Assembly (NCBI GenBank): GCA_024516035.1
Contig: CM044959.1
Location: forward strand, 10,173,665 to 10,237,664
DNA from: Bactericera cockerelli
Lineage: Eukaryota; Arthropoda; Insecta; Hemiptera; Triozidae
Direction: 5' to 3'
Length of the DNA: 64,000 bases
This document shows, one piece after another, positions 1 through 8,251 of this stretch. How positions within the stretch are numbered: the first letter of the stretch is position 1; each line of letters starts with the position of its first letter. A model generated the notes under the pieces. The model worked only from the letters and a program-made list of their open reading frames with translations. It was not told the DNA's origin and searched no databases. The translations under genes were made by a program, and so were the position numbers.

Positions 1-114
1 TGAATACAGGGCTTCGCCTTGAAATACGGAGGTATGAAAAGGTTTAATCAAGCCTTGAATACAGTACAGGAGATTATTTTCAAATGTAGAAAGCGTTCGT
101 AGATTTCCAGAGTA

Positions 115-320
115 AACATTTATTTATATAGAAACTCTTCATTAATAGAACATATATACAGACAAATAAGAGTAAAAATTAAATATAATAATTGACAATA
201 TTAATAATATAAACAAGAAAAAAAAATAAACAAAATATATACACATGTCCTAACTAAAGGGCGGGGTTATTTAATATGGCAATCTCTTCCACCCAACCCT
301 TTTGGGTGGAAGAGATTGTG
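115..320 (-). mobile_element. Repeat family E with terminal hairpin
   Basis: AT-rich body, then AAAGGGCGGGGTTAT, then a 16-bp stem (AATCTCTTCCACCCAA at 281-296 against its complement at 302-317). The hairpin end recurs in other copies, so it belongs to the family. Confidence 0.7.
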
Positions 321-416
321 CCGTTCTGGTGTATTTTATCTCTCACCTGATTTTTTGAGAAAGCATTATTTTCTGTGGCAATCTCTAGCATTTAAACCAT
401 TATCTTCCCCCCCCAG

Positions 417-603
417 GACCGCGCTGTGATCTCTGCTCGGACGGTTACTATGGTGACCCGTCCGGCAAGCAAGTTTGTTTACCCTGCGAGTGTAACGGCA
501 ACGTGGACATGAATGCCGTCGGCAACTGCAACCGTACCACGGGCGACTGTCTCAAGTGCATCTACAACACCGGAGGTCCACAGTGTGACACCTGTCTGCC
601 AGG
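417..603 (+). CDS. LanB2: laminin gamma exon 1 (in window): LE module with nidogen-binding loop
   Basis: Acceptor CCCCAG and donor GG|GTGAGA; two leading bases, 61 full codons, two trailing bases. It encodes the end of one LE module ([16 protein letters not shown]) and most of the next, with regular cysteine spacing. Bases 500-520 encode NVDMNAV, which aligns with the NIDPNAV nidogen-binding loop known in laminin gamma-1; the Asp, Asn and Val are kept but the Pro is Met. An N-R-T glycosylation sequon follows. Earlier exons are outside the window. Confidence 0.93.
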
Positions 604-630
604 GTGAGATGTTTTTTATTTATTTGTAAG

Positions 631-939
631 CGCGCGATTCGCTCAGTGGTTAAGCACTCGCTTGCCATGCGGAAGGTCCCGGGTTCGATCCCCCGTGCCG
701 ACAAAAATTTGTATTCTTAATTTGGTTACAATTGTACACCGAAAGGGATACCTTTCGGTGCATTCGTGTTGACCCAGCACCTAATAAAATTGGGAAGTAC
801 TGTGTCACTTCTCGCCCATCAGAGGGGAGGCATACTACGGGATGGGCAGGCTACAACACAGACCACAAGCGTCTACAGTAGCTCCTTTTCATGGCTACGA
901 AATAAAAACGGCTGTGAAACACTCATCTTTAAAAAAAAA
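631..939 (+). mobile_element. SINE family C (full-length copy)
   Basis: tRNA-like head (GCTCAGTGGTTAAGCACTCG, B box GGGTTCGATCC), then a body with CACTTCTCGCCCATCAGAGG and ACAGTAGCTCC, ending in an A tail. About 310 bp. Other copies are listed separately. The head does not fold as a functional tRNA. Confidence 0.85.
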
Positions 940-957
940 TCCTAAGTTGTAATCCTA

Positions 958-1085
958 ATTTCTAGCTTGGTTCTGGGGGCCCTTGTCAATTATTAGCCTC
1001 CTTGTAAAGACAGTGGTAGAAGTGCTGAGTCATTACTCCACCGTCTGGCTACCATCGTTCACGATGACGCCACCCTATGATATGA
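958..1085 (-). repeat. Repeat family I
   Basis: About 130 bp containing (inverse) AGGGTGGCGTCATCGTGAAC and TTTACAAGGAGGCTAATAAT; other copies at 13262-13388 and 41692-41790. Confidence 0.7.
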
Positions 1086-1189
1086 CGATTAGTTTATTAT
1101 TATTTAACTATTATTTTACTGATTGGTATGCTGTGTATTTCTAACAATCAGCAAAAATGCTGACATCATTTTTTTTTTAAACTGTTCTT

Positions 1190-1395
1190 TAATAAATAAA
1201 ACATTTGTTTCTCCTACAGGACATAATTATGTATGTACAAACAAATTATGGTAAAAATTATAATACAAATTGAAAATATAAAAAGAAGAAAAAAAACAAC
1301 ATAGATGAAATATAAACAGATGTCTGAACTAAAGGGCGCGGTTATTGCCTATGGCAATCTGTTCCACCTAACCTTTAACGTTTAATGTCGCTTTC
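1190..1395 (-). mobile_element. Repeat family E
   Basis: AT-rich body plus the diagnostic AAAGGGCGCGGTTATTGCC end. Similar copies: 115-320, 2385-2595, 12845-13040 and 53935-54090 on this strand. Confidence 0.7.
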
Positions 1396-1678
1396 AACTG
1401 CATGGTCATATCATGACGGAGGTGTTACTCTCCATTCGATGGAAACTCAGAAACCTGCTACCCACAATAACCTCACACAGCCTAGGTTGGGCCACAATAC
1501 GAGCATCACCGAAGTTAAGCAACGTCCAGCGAGGTGAAGACTTCGTGATGCTCGAATTGTGGCCCAACATAGGCTGGATGAAGTCAATGTGGGTGACAGG
1601 TTTGTGAGTTTCCTGCGAATTGAGGGTAACACCCCCGTCGTGATATGACCATGCAGTTGAAAGCGACGTTAAACGCAA
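1378..1678. mobile_element. 5S rRNA-headed SINE (family D), palindromic head-to-head copy
   Basis: Two SINE bodies point outward from a shared central 5S-like fragment (ACCGAAGTTAAGCAACGTCC); the outer parts, with CATGGTCATATCATGACGG, are inverted copies, so the 300 bp would fold into a long hairpin. It explains the overlapping open frames here on both strands. Confidence 0.75.
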
Positions 1679-1798
1679 CAACAAAAAATATCATACCTAC
1701 TAAATACAATGCTTCATGTAATCATTCAGTAAGTTGTCAATGAGAGAGTGAATTTTGCTTCTTTAAGTACAGATTCCAAAGTATTGTTGTAAAAATAG

Positions 1799-2012
1799 TG
1801 CACTGGTAGTCAAGTGGTTAACGCGCTAGTCTGGTAATCCAGGTAGCATAGGGATCCGTTGGTTCGAATCCCACCCAGTGCATGAATTTTTCCTCATTAA
1901 TTTGAGTTTGTGACCACGTAATAATAAGACTCTGAGGGTAAGGTGGTAGAAGATGCTTTGAGCATTAACCTCGCCTGGTGGTTACCTTCCACGAAAGAGT
2001 GTTATTATTAAA
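1799..2012 (+). mobile_element. SINE family B (full-length)
   Basis: tRNA-like head (GGTAGTCAAGTGGTTAACGC, B box GGTTCGAATCC) whose ends can pair as an acceptor stem (GCACTGG/CCAGTGC), then GAATTTTTCCTCATTAATTT and CTTTGAGCATTAACCTCGCC, ending ATTATTA. The anticodon arm is poorly paired, so this is not a tRNA gene. Confidence 0.85.
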
Positions 2013-2082
2013 AATAAGAATTTTCAATCTAAAAGGGGAATAAGTGTTTGGTATTTAAACCATTGAATTTGTGTTTCTCTCT

Positions 2083-2101
2083 CCCCCCCCCCCCCCCCCC
2101 C
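2083..2101 (+). repeat. 19-C homopolymer in the exon 2 acceptor tract
   Basis: The pyrimidine tract before CTGTAG is an unbroken run of C. It is likely length-variable and poor for U2AF binding compared with U-rich tracts. Confidence 0.9.
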
Positions 2102-2106
2102 TGTAG

Positions 2107-2302
2107 ATATTTCGGAGAGCCCCTCGCCCTCCCGAAGGGCGACTGTGAGCCCTGCCAGTGCTACACCCCCGGCACCCTGGAGACTGAGGACTATACGCCC
2201 GTGTGCGACCAGCTGACGGGCCAGTGTGCGTGCAAACCCCATGTGGTGGGCACCAACTGCGACCAGTGTGAAGTGGGCCACTACAACATTATCAGCGGGA
2301 AT
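2107..2302 (+). CDS. LanB2: laminin gamma exon 2: LE modules
   Basis: Starts after a 19-C tract and CTGTAG; ends GGGAAT|GTAAGT. The first base completes a Gly codon split with exon 1, then 65 codons run to a phase-0 end. It completes one LE module (YFGEPLALPKGDCEPC) and encodes a second (CDQLTGQCACKPHVVG). A degenerate copy of its last 20 bases lies 18 bases downstream of the donor. Confidence 0.93.
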
Positions 2303-2320
2303 GTAAGTGGTTACAAGTAA

Positions 2321-2341
2321 CTATAACATTATCAGTGGACA
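2321..2341 (+). repeat. Partial copy of the end of laminin exon 2
   Basis: CTATAACATTATCAGTGGAC repeats the exon end CTACAACATTATCAGCGGGA with three or four changes, 18 bases past the donor. No donor follows the copy. Confidence 0.7.
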
Positions 2342-2384
2342 CTCGAGGGGTCGACCTTAAGAAAATAGTGTTCTAAAGGTTTAA

Positions 2385-2595
2385 TGTATGTTTATTTTTA
2401 TAAATTTGAATGTTTATTATATTTATTAGACAACAGAGATATGTACAACACAAATAACAATTATAAAAATAAAAAAAATAAAAAATAGATAGTGTACATA
2501 ATATGTAATATGTCCTAACTCAAGGGGGAGGTTATTGCCATGGCAATCTCTTCCACCCAACCCTGAACACTTTCAGGTTGGGATGGAAGAGATCG
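2385..2595 (-). mobile_element. Repeat family E with terminal hairpin
   Basis: Same body and end as 115-320; the stem ATCTCTTCCACCCAACC pairs with GGTTGGGATGGAAGAGAT around a short loop. Confidence 0.7.
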
Positions 2596-2635
2596 TAATA
2601 TTACTCACAAAAAAATGTTATTTTAAAAACATATA

Positions 2636-2690
2636 GCGCACGATTAGCTCAATGGTACGATACTCGCTTGCCATGCGAAAGGTTTGCAAA
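2636..2690 (+). mobile_element. SINE family C, head only
   Basis: GATTAGCTCAATGGTACGAT to CCATGCGAAAGG; the rest is lost. Followed by T-rich sequence and a fragment of an inverted family A tail (about 2765-2865). Confidence 0.6.
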
Positions 2691-3111
2691 TTTTGGTTTA
2701 TTTTTTTTTTTGCCTGTCTGGTTACTTGTTTTTATTCCCAATTTTTTTGATGTTGTGAAAAAAAATAATCACGATGTTATTAATAACACAATTTTATTAC
2801 TCAAACTCGCTTTACTTTTGATATCACAATTTCTCAAACTCGCTTTACTCAAACTCGTATTAAAGAAATGGAAACATCTAGATTTTTAAACTTAATGAAA
2901 TATGATTTTCAAACAAAAGCTTCCTACAGTATCGAGGATTTTTTAATAGACGTGAAATAAGTTTACTGAGTAAAATCAATAATAAAAAATAAATAAAATA
3001 ATAGCGTTTATTAAGCTTTCCAGTAGAATTTGGCAGGTCATCCATTTTTTTCACAATCTCAAGACCGAATTTACCGATGTAAAAAAAAGAAATAAATCTA
3101 CATCTTTGCAG

Positions 3112-3327
3112 GGATGTCTAACCTGTGACTGTGACCCCGTGGGATCCCTGAACCGGACCTGTGACCCCGTGACCGGCCAATGTATATGTCGACCCGGGGT
3201 GACTGGGACCCGGTGTGAGCTCTGCCAACCCAACCACTATGGCTACTCCTTGGACGGATGCAAGCCGTGCAACTGTGACCCCATCGGGTCCAACTCTCTC
3301 CAGTGCGACCCTACAGGACAGTGTCCC
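3112..3327 (+). CDS. LanB2: laminin gamma exon 3: LE modules
   Basis: Acceptor TTTGCAG, donor CCC|GTGAGT, 72 codons, phase 0 at both ends. The cysteine pattern ([37 protein letters not shown]) gives one whole LE module and the start of the last. An N-R-T sequon is present. Confidence 0.93.
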
Positions 3328-3402
3328 GTGAGTATTGCTGCCTTAATGCGTCCATAAATCAGTAAAAACAGAAATCAGTATAAAGAGTATATGAACAGTT
3401 GA

Positions 3403-3625
3403 ACACAGGTAGTCAAGTGGTAAACGCGCTAGTCTGTTAATCCAGGTAGCGTAGGGATCCGTTGATTCGAATCCCACCCAGTGCATGAATTTTTCCTCAT
3501 TCATCTGAGTTTGTGACCACATAATAATAAGACTCTGAGGGGCAAATTATTATTATTATTTATGTCCATATAATAATAATAACCTCATCTGGTAGTTACC
3601 TTTTACTAAAGAGTATTATTATTAT
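3403..3625 (+). mobile_element. SINE family B
   Basis: Nearly complete copy in intron 3 of laminin; head GGTAGTCAAGTGGTAAACGC, tail with AAAGAGTATTATTATTA. Confidence 0.8.
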
Positions 3626-3971
3626 GTGTACATTTAATTCTACAATGAAAGGCTGTTGACATGTGTCTTGTCTTACTAATAAAGAATGTCATCTTACAAG
3701 CCAAATAAAAATGGCTTAGGATGGGGTCCCTCTGTAAAAAAAAAAAAAATATGAAAAATAAAACAAATGATTTAATTATTTTAAAGATTTCACTCATTTA
3801 TTTGAGGTATACATACATACATACATAGGTTTTAAAAACAATATGTACATAAATTAAATAATATTGAGACATTTACGGATGATAGATGTTGTGGAGAGAA
3901 TGACGGACTTCTGTGATGTTTCGATCAGGTAATTTATTTTTATTTATTTATTATTATTATTTCCTGCCCAG

Positions 3972-4242
3972 TGTCTGGAGAACGTGGAAGGCCTGCACTG
4001 TGACCGCTGCAAGGAGAACAAACACAACCGCCAGCGTGGATGCGAGCCGTGTCCCCACTGCTACAACCTGGTGACTGACGGGGTGGCGGCGCATCGCAGC
4101 AACCTGCGCGATCTGACCCGACTTCTGAACAACATCGCGCACTCGCCCACCGTGATAGACGATGCGGAGTTCGAGCAGAAGCTGAGTGAGGTGGGAGCGA
4201 GGGTGGAGGAGCTGTGGAGCAACGCTCAGCGGAGCACCGCAG
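3972..4242 (+). CDS. LanB2: laminin gamma exon 4: last LE module and start of coiled coil
   Basis: Acceptor CTGCCCAG, donor GCAG|GTAGGG; 90 codons plus one base. It closes the last LE module (CLENVEGLHCDRCKENK, CEPCPHC) and enters the arm at CYNLV, the usual LE/coiled-coil boundary of gamma chains. The rest is helical (DLTRLLNNIA, FEQKLSEVGARVEELW). No exon is missing between 3 and 4: the frame and cysteine order continue. Confidence 0.93.
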
Positions 4243-4267
4243 GTAGGGCTAACAGAATAATAATAAG

Positions 4268-4540
4268 AACATTTTCTTTTATTAAGATGAGTGTTTCACA
4301 TCCTTTTTTTTATTTTGTAGCCATGAAACAGGAGCTACTGTAGACTCTTGTGGTCTGTGTTGTAGCCTGCCCATCTCGTTGTATGCCTCCCCTCTGATGG
4401 GCGAGAAGTGACACAATACTTCCCATTTAGGTGCTGGGTCAACACGAGCGCACCGGAAGGTATCCCTTACAAACAACTGTAACCAAATTTTGAATTCAAA
4501 TTTTTGTCGGCGCGGGGGTTGGAACCCGGGACCTTTAAAG
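4268..4540 (-). mobile_element. SINE family C
   Basis: Minus-strand copy, tail at 4268 and tRNA-like head near 4540 truncated at GGGACC. Confidence 0.8.
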
Positions 4541-4631
4541 TAATATTTTTTATAATCCATAAAACCCTTGGGAAACTATCCTAGTAGGAGACAGATGATG
4601 ACGACATCGTTTATAGTTAAAAATAATCACC

Positions 4632-4790
4632 GACCTTAGTAGCTTGATCGATAAGGCAGCGGACTTGTACCCTAGAGGTCGGTGGTTCAAGTCCCGGTTT
4701 CAGCGTAGATTTAGTAAAGCGAGTTTGAGTAGTTGTGATATCACGAAAGTGATTAACACAAATATGATAACTTTAAAAAAAACTCAACTA
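4632..4790 (+). mobile_element. SINE family A
   Basis: Head TAGCTTGATCGATAAGGCAG, B box GGTTCAAGTCC, body TAGATTTAGTAAAGCGAG and GTTGTGATATCACGAAAGTG, end ATGATAACTTT. About 150 bp; the most frequent tRNA-headed family in the window. Confidence 0.85.
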
Positions 4791-4804
4791 GTTAAAAATA
4801 ATAA

Positions 4805-5297
4805 TGTTGTTGTTGTTGTAGCCAGCTTGGCTATAGCTGGAGGGGTGAGAGATGGTCTCCACCCAACTTTATTTCAAAGTTGGCTCGTCCTGAACCACAT
4901 ATTTCTATGTGTGATCAACCATCATGAGGACCCTTAGGAAAGCCATTAAACCCTTAGGAAACTACAAGCTAGCCTGTCTTGTAAGGGTTGGCTAGTCTGT
5001 TCTCTGTTTATAGTCCTCTAGCGGGACACTGGTCTTCTCCCTGTTTAACGTCCCCTAGCCAGAGAGGGGTGAGAGATGGTCTCCAGCCAACTTTATTTCA
5101 AAGTTGGCTCGTCCTGAACCACATATTTCTATGTGCGATCAACCATCATGAGGACTTGGACTTTTCTTCATAAGCCATTAAACCCTTAGGAAACTACAAG
5201 CTAGCCTGTCTTGTAAGGGTTGGCTAGTCTGTTCTCTGTTTATAGTCCTCTAGCGGGACACTGGTCTTCTCCCTGTTTAACGTCCCCTAGCCAGACA
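4805..5297 (+). repeat. Repeat family H with internal tandem duplication
   Basis: Starts TGTTGTTGTAGCCAGCTTGG; contains a hairpin (CAACTTTATTTCAAAGTTGG) and ACCACATATTTCTATGTG. The unit is partly duplicated (4837-5050 and 5066-5297). Other copies are near 50995 and 59235. Confidence 0.7.
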
Positions 5298-5334
5298 TAA
5301 TAAATTATTTTAATTATACGTATACGTATACGTA

Positions 5335-5632
5335 TTATTTTATTTGTGGTGAAGCACAAGGCCTCTTCACAATTTTTTGTGGGTAGCGCAGCATTACTAA
5401 GAGCCTCCTTCACATTTCGAATTATTCTATTACATTAATTTTTTTTTACTCTGGTAATGCCGCCACTGGTCGTTACTCATACAAGTAACTACTCATTTTT
5501 CCTCACGAGGTATGAGTGGACCCCGAACATCCAAGTACAGAGCAGAAAAATTCCTGCCCCGCTGGGGATCGAACCCAGGTTACCGTGTGTGCAATGCCTA
5601 GCGCGCTAACTCACTCTGCCACGGCGATTATA
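5335..5632 (-). mobile_element. SINE family G
   Basis: On the minus strand a tRNA-like head (GTGAGTTAGCGCGCTAGGCA, B box GGTTCGATCCC) precedes a body with ACTCATACCTCGTGAGG. It ends against laminin exon 5. Confidence 0.8.
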
Positions 5633-5666
5633 TTAATTATTATTATCATTATCCACTCGTCCCGAG

Positions 5667-5884
5667 AAGGCGGGGACAGGAACCTGGCGGATCGCCTGAC
5701 GGAGTTGCGGTCACGCATGCGCGCGGCTCAGGACCAGCTGGCTGAGGGCGGCAGATGGAACCAGGCGGCGGAAAGTGCGACCCGCTCAGCCGCCCAGAAT
5801 GTCACCCTGGCGGAGAACACGATAGAGCGGCTTGTGTACGCGCTCGAGGAGGCCATGGACATTCTCAAGACTGATGGGGCGCAG
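5667..5884 (+). CDS. LanB2: laminin gamma exon 5: coiled coil
   Basis: Helical, Ala/Glu/Arg-rich segment (NLADRLTELRSRMRAAQDQL, TIERLVYALEEAMDILK) ending GCGCAG|GTAATG in phase 0. Two acceptors are phase-compatible: CCCGAG ending 5666 (used here, split codon Glu) or GAGAAG ending 5669 (split codon Gly, one residue shorter). A family G SINE fills the intron immediately upstream. Confidence 0.9.
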
Positions 5885-5902
5885 GTAATGAGGATTATTA
5901 AG

Positions 5903-6127
5903 GGTTGGGTGGAAGAGATTGCCATAGGCAATAACCCGCCCTTTACTTAGGACATATGTATATATTTTGTTTATTTTTTTTTCTTCTTGTTTATATTACC
6001 TATTAATATTGTCAATTTTTTATTTAATTTTTACCATTATTTGTCTGTATACCATTAATTGTCTGTATAACATATATTATATGTTCTACTAATAAATAGT
6101 TTCTAAATAAATAAATAAATAAATAAA
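5903..6127 (+). mobile_element. Repeat family E (plus orientation)
   Basis: Starts GGGTTGGGTGGAAGAGATTG, then CCATAGGCAATAACCCGCCC, an AT-rich body and a tail of AAAT repeats. Confidence 0.75.
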
Positions 6128-6428
6128 ATAAATTTATTTTTTAAGAAATAAACTTTCATATTTTAAAATAATAATTTTATAATTTCTTTTTTTTTACAAT
6201 TTATTTTTAGTAAATAAATAAGTCCCGGCGCGGCGGTTCAAGTCCCGGTTTCAGTGTATCTTATCTGATCTGATTAATTTATAAATATTATTTCCTACAA
6301 TCTAGCTACATAAAACATGTTTTAAATCTTAAAAAATGGCTGTATGGAATGGCCTTGCCAACCAATGCCAACAAAAAAATCTGAAAAATATGAAATAAAT
6401 AATTATTTATTTTATATTTTACCCCCAG

Positions 6429-6523
6429 GCGTTGTACCAAGCTGTAGAGAAGAGTAAGAAGCTGGGCATGCAGAGTGAACAGATGTCCAACATTGCCAAG
6501 GATGCCCGGGCCAATGTAGAACA
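6429..6523 (+). CDS. LanB2: laminin gamma exon 6: coiled coil
   Basis: Short exon, 31 codons plus two bases, acceptor ACCCCCAG, donor GAACA|GTAAGT. It encodes ALYQAVEKSKKLGMQSEQMS and onward, heptad-compatible. The exon end plus donor (6512-6533) is followed at once by a 22-bp copy in which the donor GT has become GA. Confidence 0.9.
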
Positions 6524-6533
6524 GTAAGTCAAA

Positions 6534-6555
6534 CAATGTAGAACAGAAAGTCAAA
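6534..6555 (+). repeat. 22-bp tandem copy of laminin exon 6 end plus donor, donor lost
   Basis: CAATGTAGAACAGAAAGTCA repeats 6512-6533 with one change, T to A, which turns the GT donor into GA. Confidence 0.85.
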
Positions 6556-6831
6556 TCCCATATTATGAGTTGCTTAATAATAAAGTAGGTATAAGTACAA
6601 GGACCGTATTATGAAACAAAATCAAATCTAATCCGACCCGAGGAGCCATATTTCTAAACAGAAAACGCCGTCTGAGCAGCAATGTCTCAATACATACTGC
6701 AACATAAGACATAAAATGAAAAAGAACTCAATATGTAGTGAACAAAGGGCGAGGTTACCGCCTGTGGCTTTTTCTTCCACTGAACCCCATAGGACATAAA
6801 AAAATGAATGCATAATAAATAAAAAAAATTG

Positions 6832-6912
6832 AAACCGGAGCAAAAAAATTTTTTTTTTACAAAAACAAACACAATAATTACGATTTCTAATATTAGAAAC
6901 TTCTCGGAAGTA
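6832..6912 (-). repeat. Family J terminal fragment
   Basis: GAAACCGGAGCAAAAAAATT to TTCTCGGAAGTA matches the end of the elements at 39907-40671 and 42973-43705. A similar end is at 32030-32098. Confidence 0.65.
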
Positions 6913-6954
6913 ATAATAATAAATACATTTAACCTCTTATGCTTCTGTTTTTAG

Positions 6955-7065
6955 ACAGCAGATTGATGCTGACCAGATCAAGGAGGTCGCCAACCAAGCG
7001 CTCAATGTGTCCACCAGGGCCCACGAGCTAGCCATGGAAGCCATCAACACCCAGAAGAATACCAG
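6955..7065 (+). CDS. LanB2: laminin gamma exon 7: coiled coil
   Basis: Acceptor TGTTTTTAG, donor CCAG|GTGAAT. One base completes Gln, 36 codons follow, two bases are carried over. It encodes QQIDADQIKEVANQALNVST and onward; N-V-S is a possible glycosylation site. The phase fits both neighbours, which confirms this short exon. Confidence 0.9.
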
Positions 7066-7099
7066 GTGAATTAATTTGAGAAAATAGTAATAATATAAT

Positions 7100-7310
7100 A
7101 ATAATATCGCCTTATTTATACTGCCCGATTAAGACAATTAAAGTCCCATTATTCCAGCAGTAAGCCCAAGACATATTATTATATGGTAAAAATCCCAAAT
7201 GGGAGGATAACATGTCATGTCCTGGCTGGGTTTCGAACCCACGACCTCTGGAACCTCTGGATTCACAGAGTGCCGCCTTTACCACTGAGCTACCGGGACA
7301 GACTAGTGTT
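7100..7310 (-). mobile_element. SINE family F
   Basis: Minus-strand tRNA-like head (TCCCGGTAGCTCAGTGGTAA, B box GGTTCGAAACC) and body with CCCATTATTCCAGCAGTAAG (plus strand). Other copies: 10655-10818, 22853-23260 (interrupted) and 62625-62800. Confidence 0.8.
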
Positions 7311-7407
7311 CCCTATTATAGTATTCCCTTCAACTTAAGATCTCTATAAGTCGCATTTTTAATTTTAAAGTGTTTCCACTGAAACCCTACGAGCAGGTCA
7401 TAATTAA

Positions 7408-7620
7408 TCATAATAATACTCTTTAGTTGAAGGTAACCACCAGGCGAGTTTAATGTTTAAAGCATTTTCTACCACCTAACCCTCAGAGTATTATTATTAT
7501 GTTGTCACAAACTCAACTTAATGAGAAAAAATTCATGCACTGGGTGGGATTCGAACCAACAAATCCCCACGCTAACTGGAATACAAGACTAGCGCGTTAA
7601 CCACTTGACTACCAGTGCAC
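7408..7620 (-). mobile_element. SINE family B
   Basis: Minus-strand full-length copy, head at 7620, ending AATAATACTCTTTAG at 7408. Confidence 0.8.
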
Positions 7621-7662
7621 GTAAGTTGCAATGATTATTATACCGGTACTGCGAATAGTATT

Positions 7663-7752
7663 GGATTTAATAAAATAAATCTTGTTTATACTACCGAGTT
7701 AAGACTGAAAAGTCCCTTTACTCCAGCAACAGGTCTTATGTATTTCATAGGT
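7663..7752. repeat. Repeat family F' fragment
   Basis: CTTGTTTATACTACCGAGTT and CCTTTACTCCAGCAAC; related copies at 13412-13500, 13920-14018 and 47352-47412, often after AATAG repeats. Confidence 0.6.
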
Positions 7753-8046
7753 AAGCTTTTTTTAAAAAAAAAAAAAGTGATTGTGCCCCGGAACCACTTT
7801 TGTATTACTTTGGGGTACTTTACCAGTGTAAGCTTTGCTTTCAAGGTTAACCACTTTACGATAGGTAAGCTATTTTGAACATTCGCCCTTAAGGAAGGAT
7901 ATTAGCTGTATTCTCTTTTTTGTTCCTGTTTCTTTGTTCAATCTATTTATTTTTTCTTTATAATTTCATTGTATTTTACTGTATATATTTTTGTCTTACC
8001 TAGTAAAGCATACTATAATAATAATATCCAATGGGGCTTGTTTCAG

Positions 8047-8251
8047 AGACGACCTCCGTACGCTTGAATCGGACCTGAGCTTGACGCAGCAGAATCTGGA
8101 CCAGACGCTAGACGCGGCTCTGGACGCGAAGGTGCGCGTCAATGCCACAGAGACCGAGGCCCTGGATGTGTACAGAGACATCTACGCCTTGTCCGTGCCT
8201 GATGTCAAGGCGGACGTCATTAAGGCAGAGGCTCAGGCCACCGCCAAAGAG
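8047..8251 (+). CDS. LanB2: laminin gamma exon 8: coiled coil; source of the splice-site minisatellite
   Basis: Acceptor CTTGTTTCAG, donor AAAGAG|GTATGT; one base plus 68 codons, ending in phase 0. It encodes RDDLRTLESDLSLTQQNLDQ through [16 protein letters not shown]. The final 87 bases (from GATGTG at 8165) and the donor are copied repeatedly through the next 1.9 kb. The 8251 donor is chosen because reading on hits TAA after eight codons, so any later donor would put a stop in the message. Confidence 0.9.

Noticed and set aside
1799..1882. Functional tRNA genes at the SINE heads
   Set aside because: Acceptor ends can pair, but the anticodon arms do not fold properly, and each head continues into a repeated SINE body.
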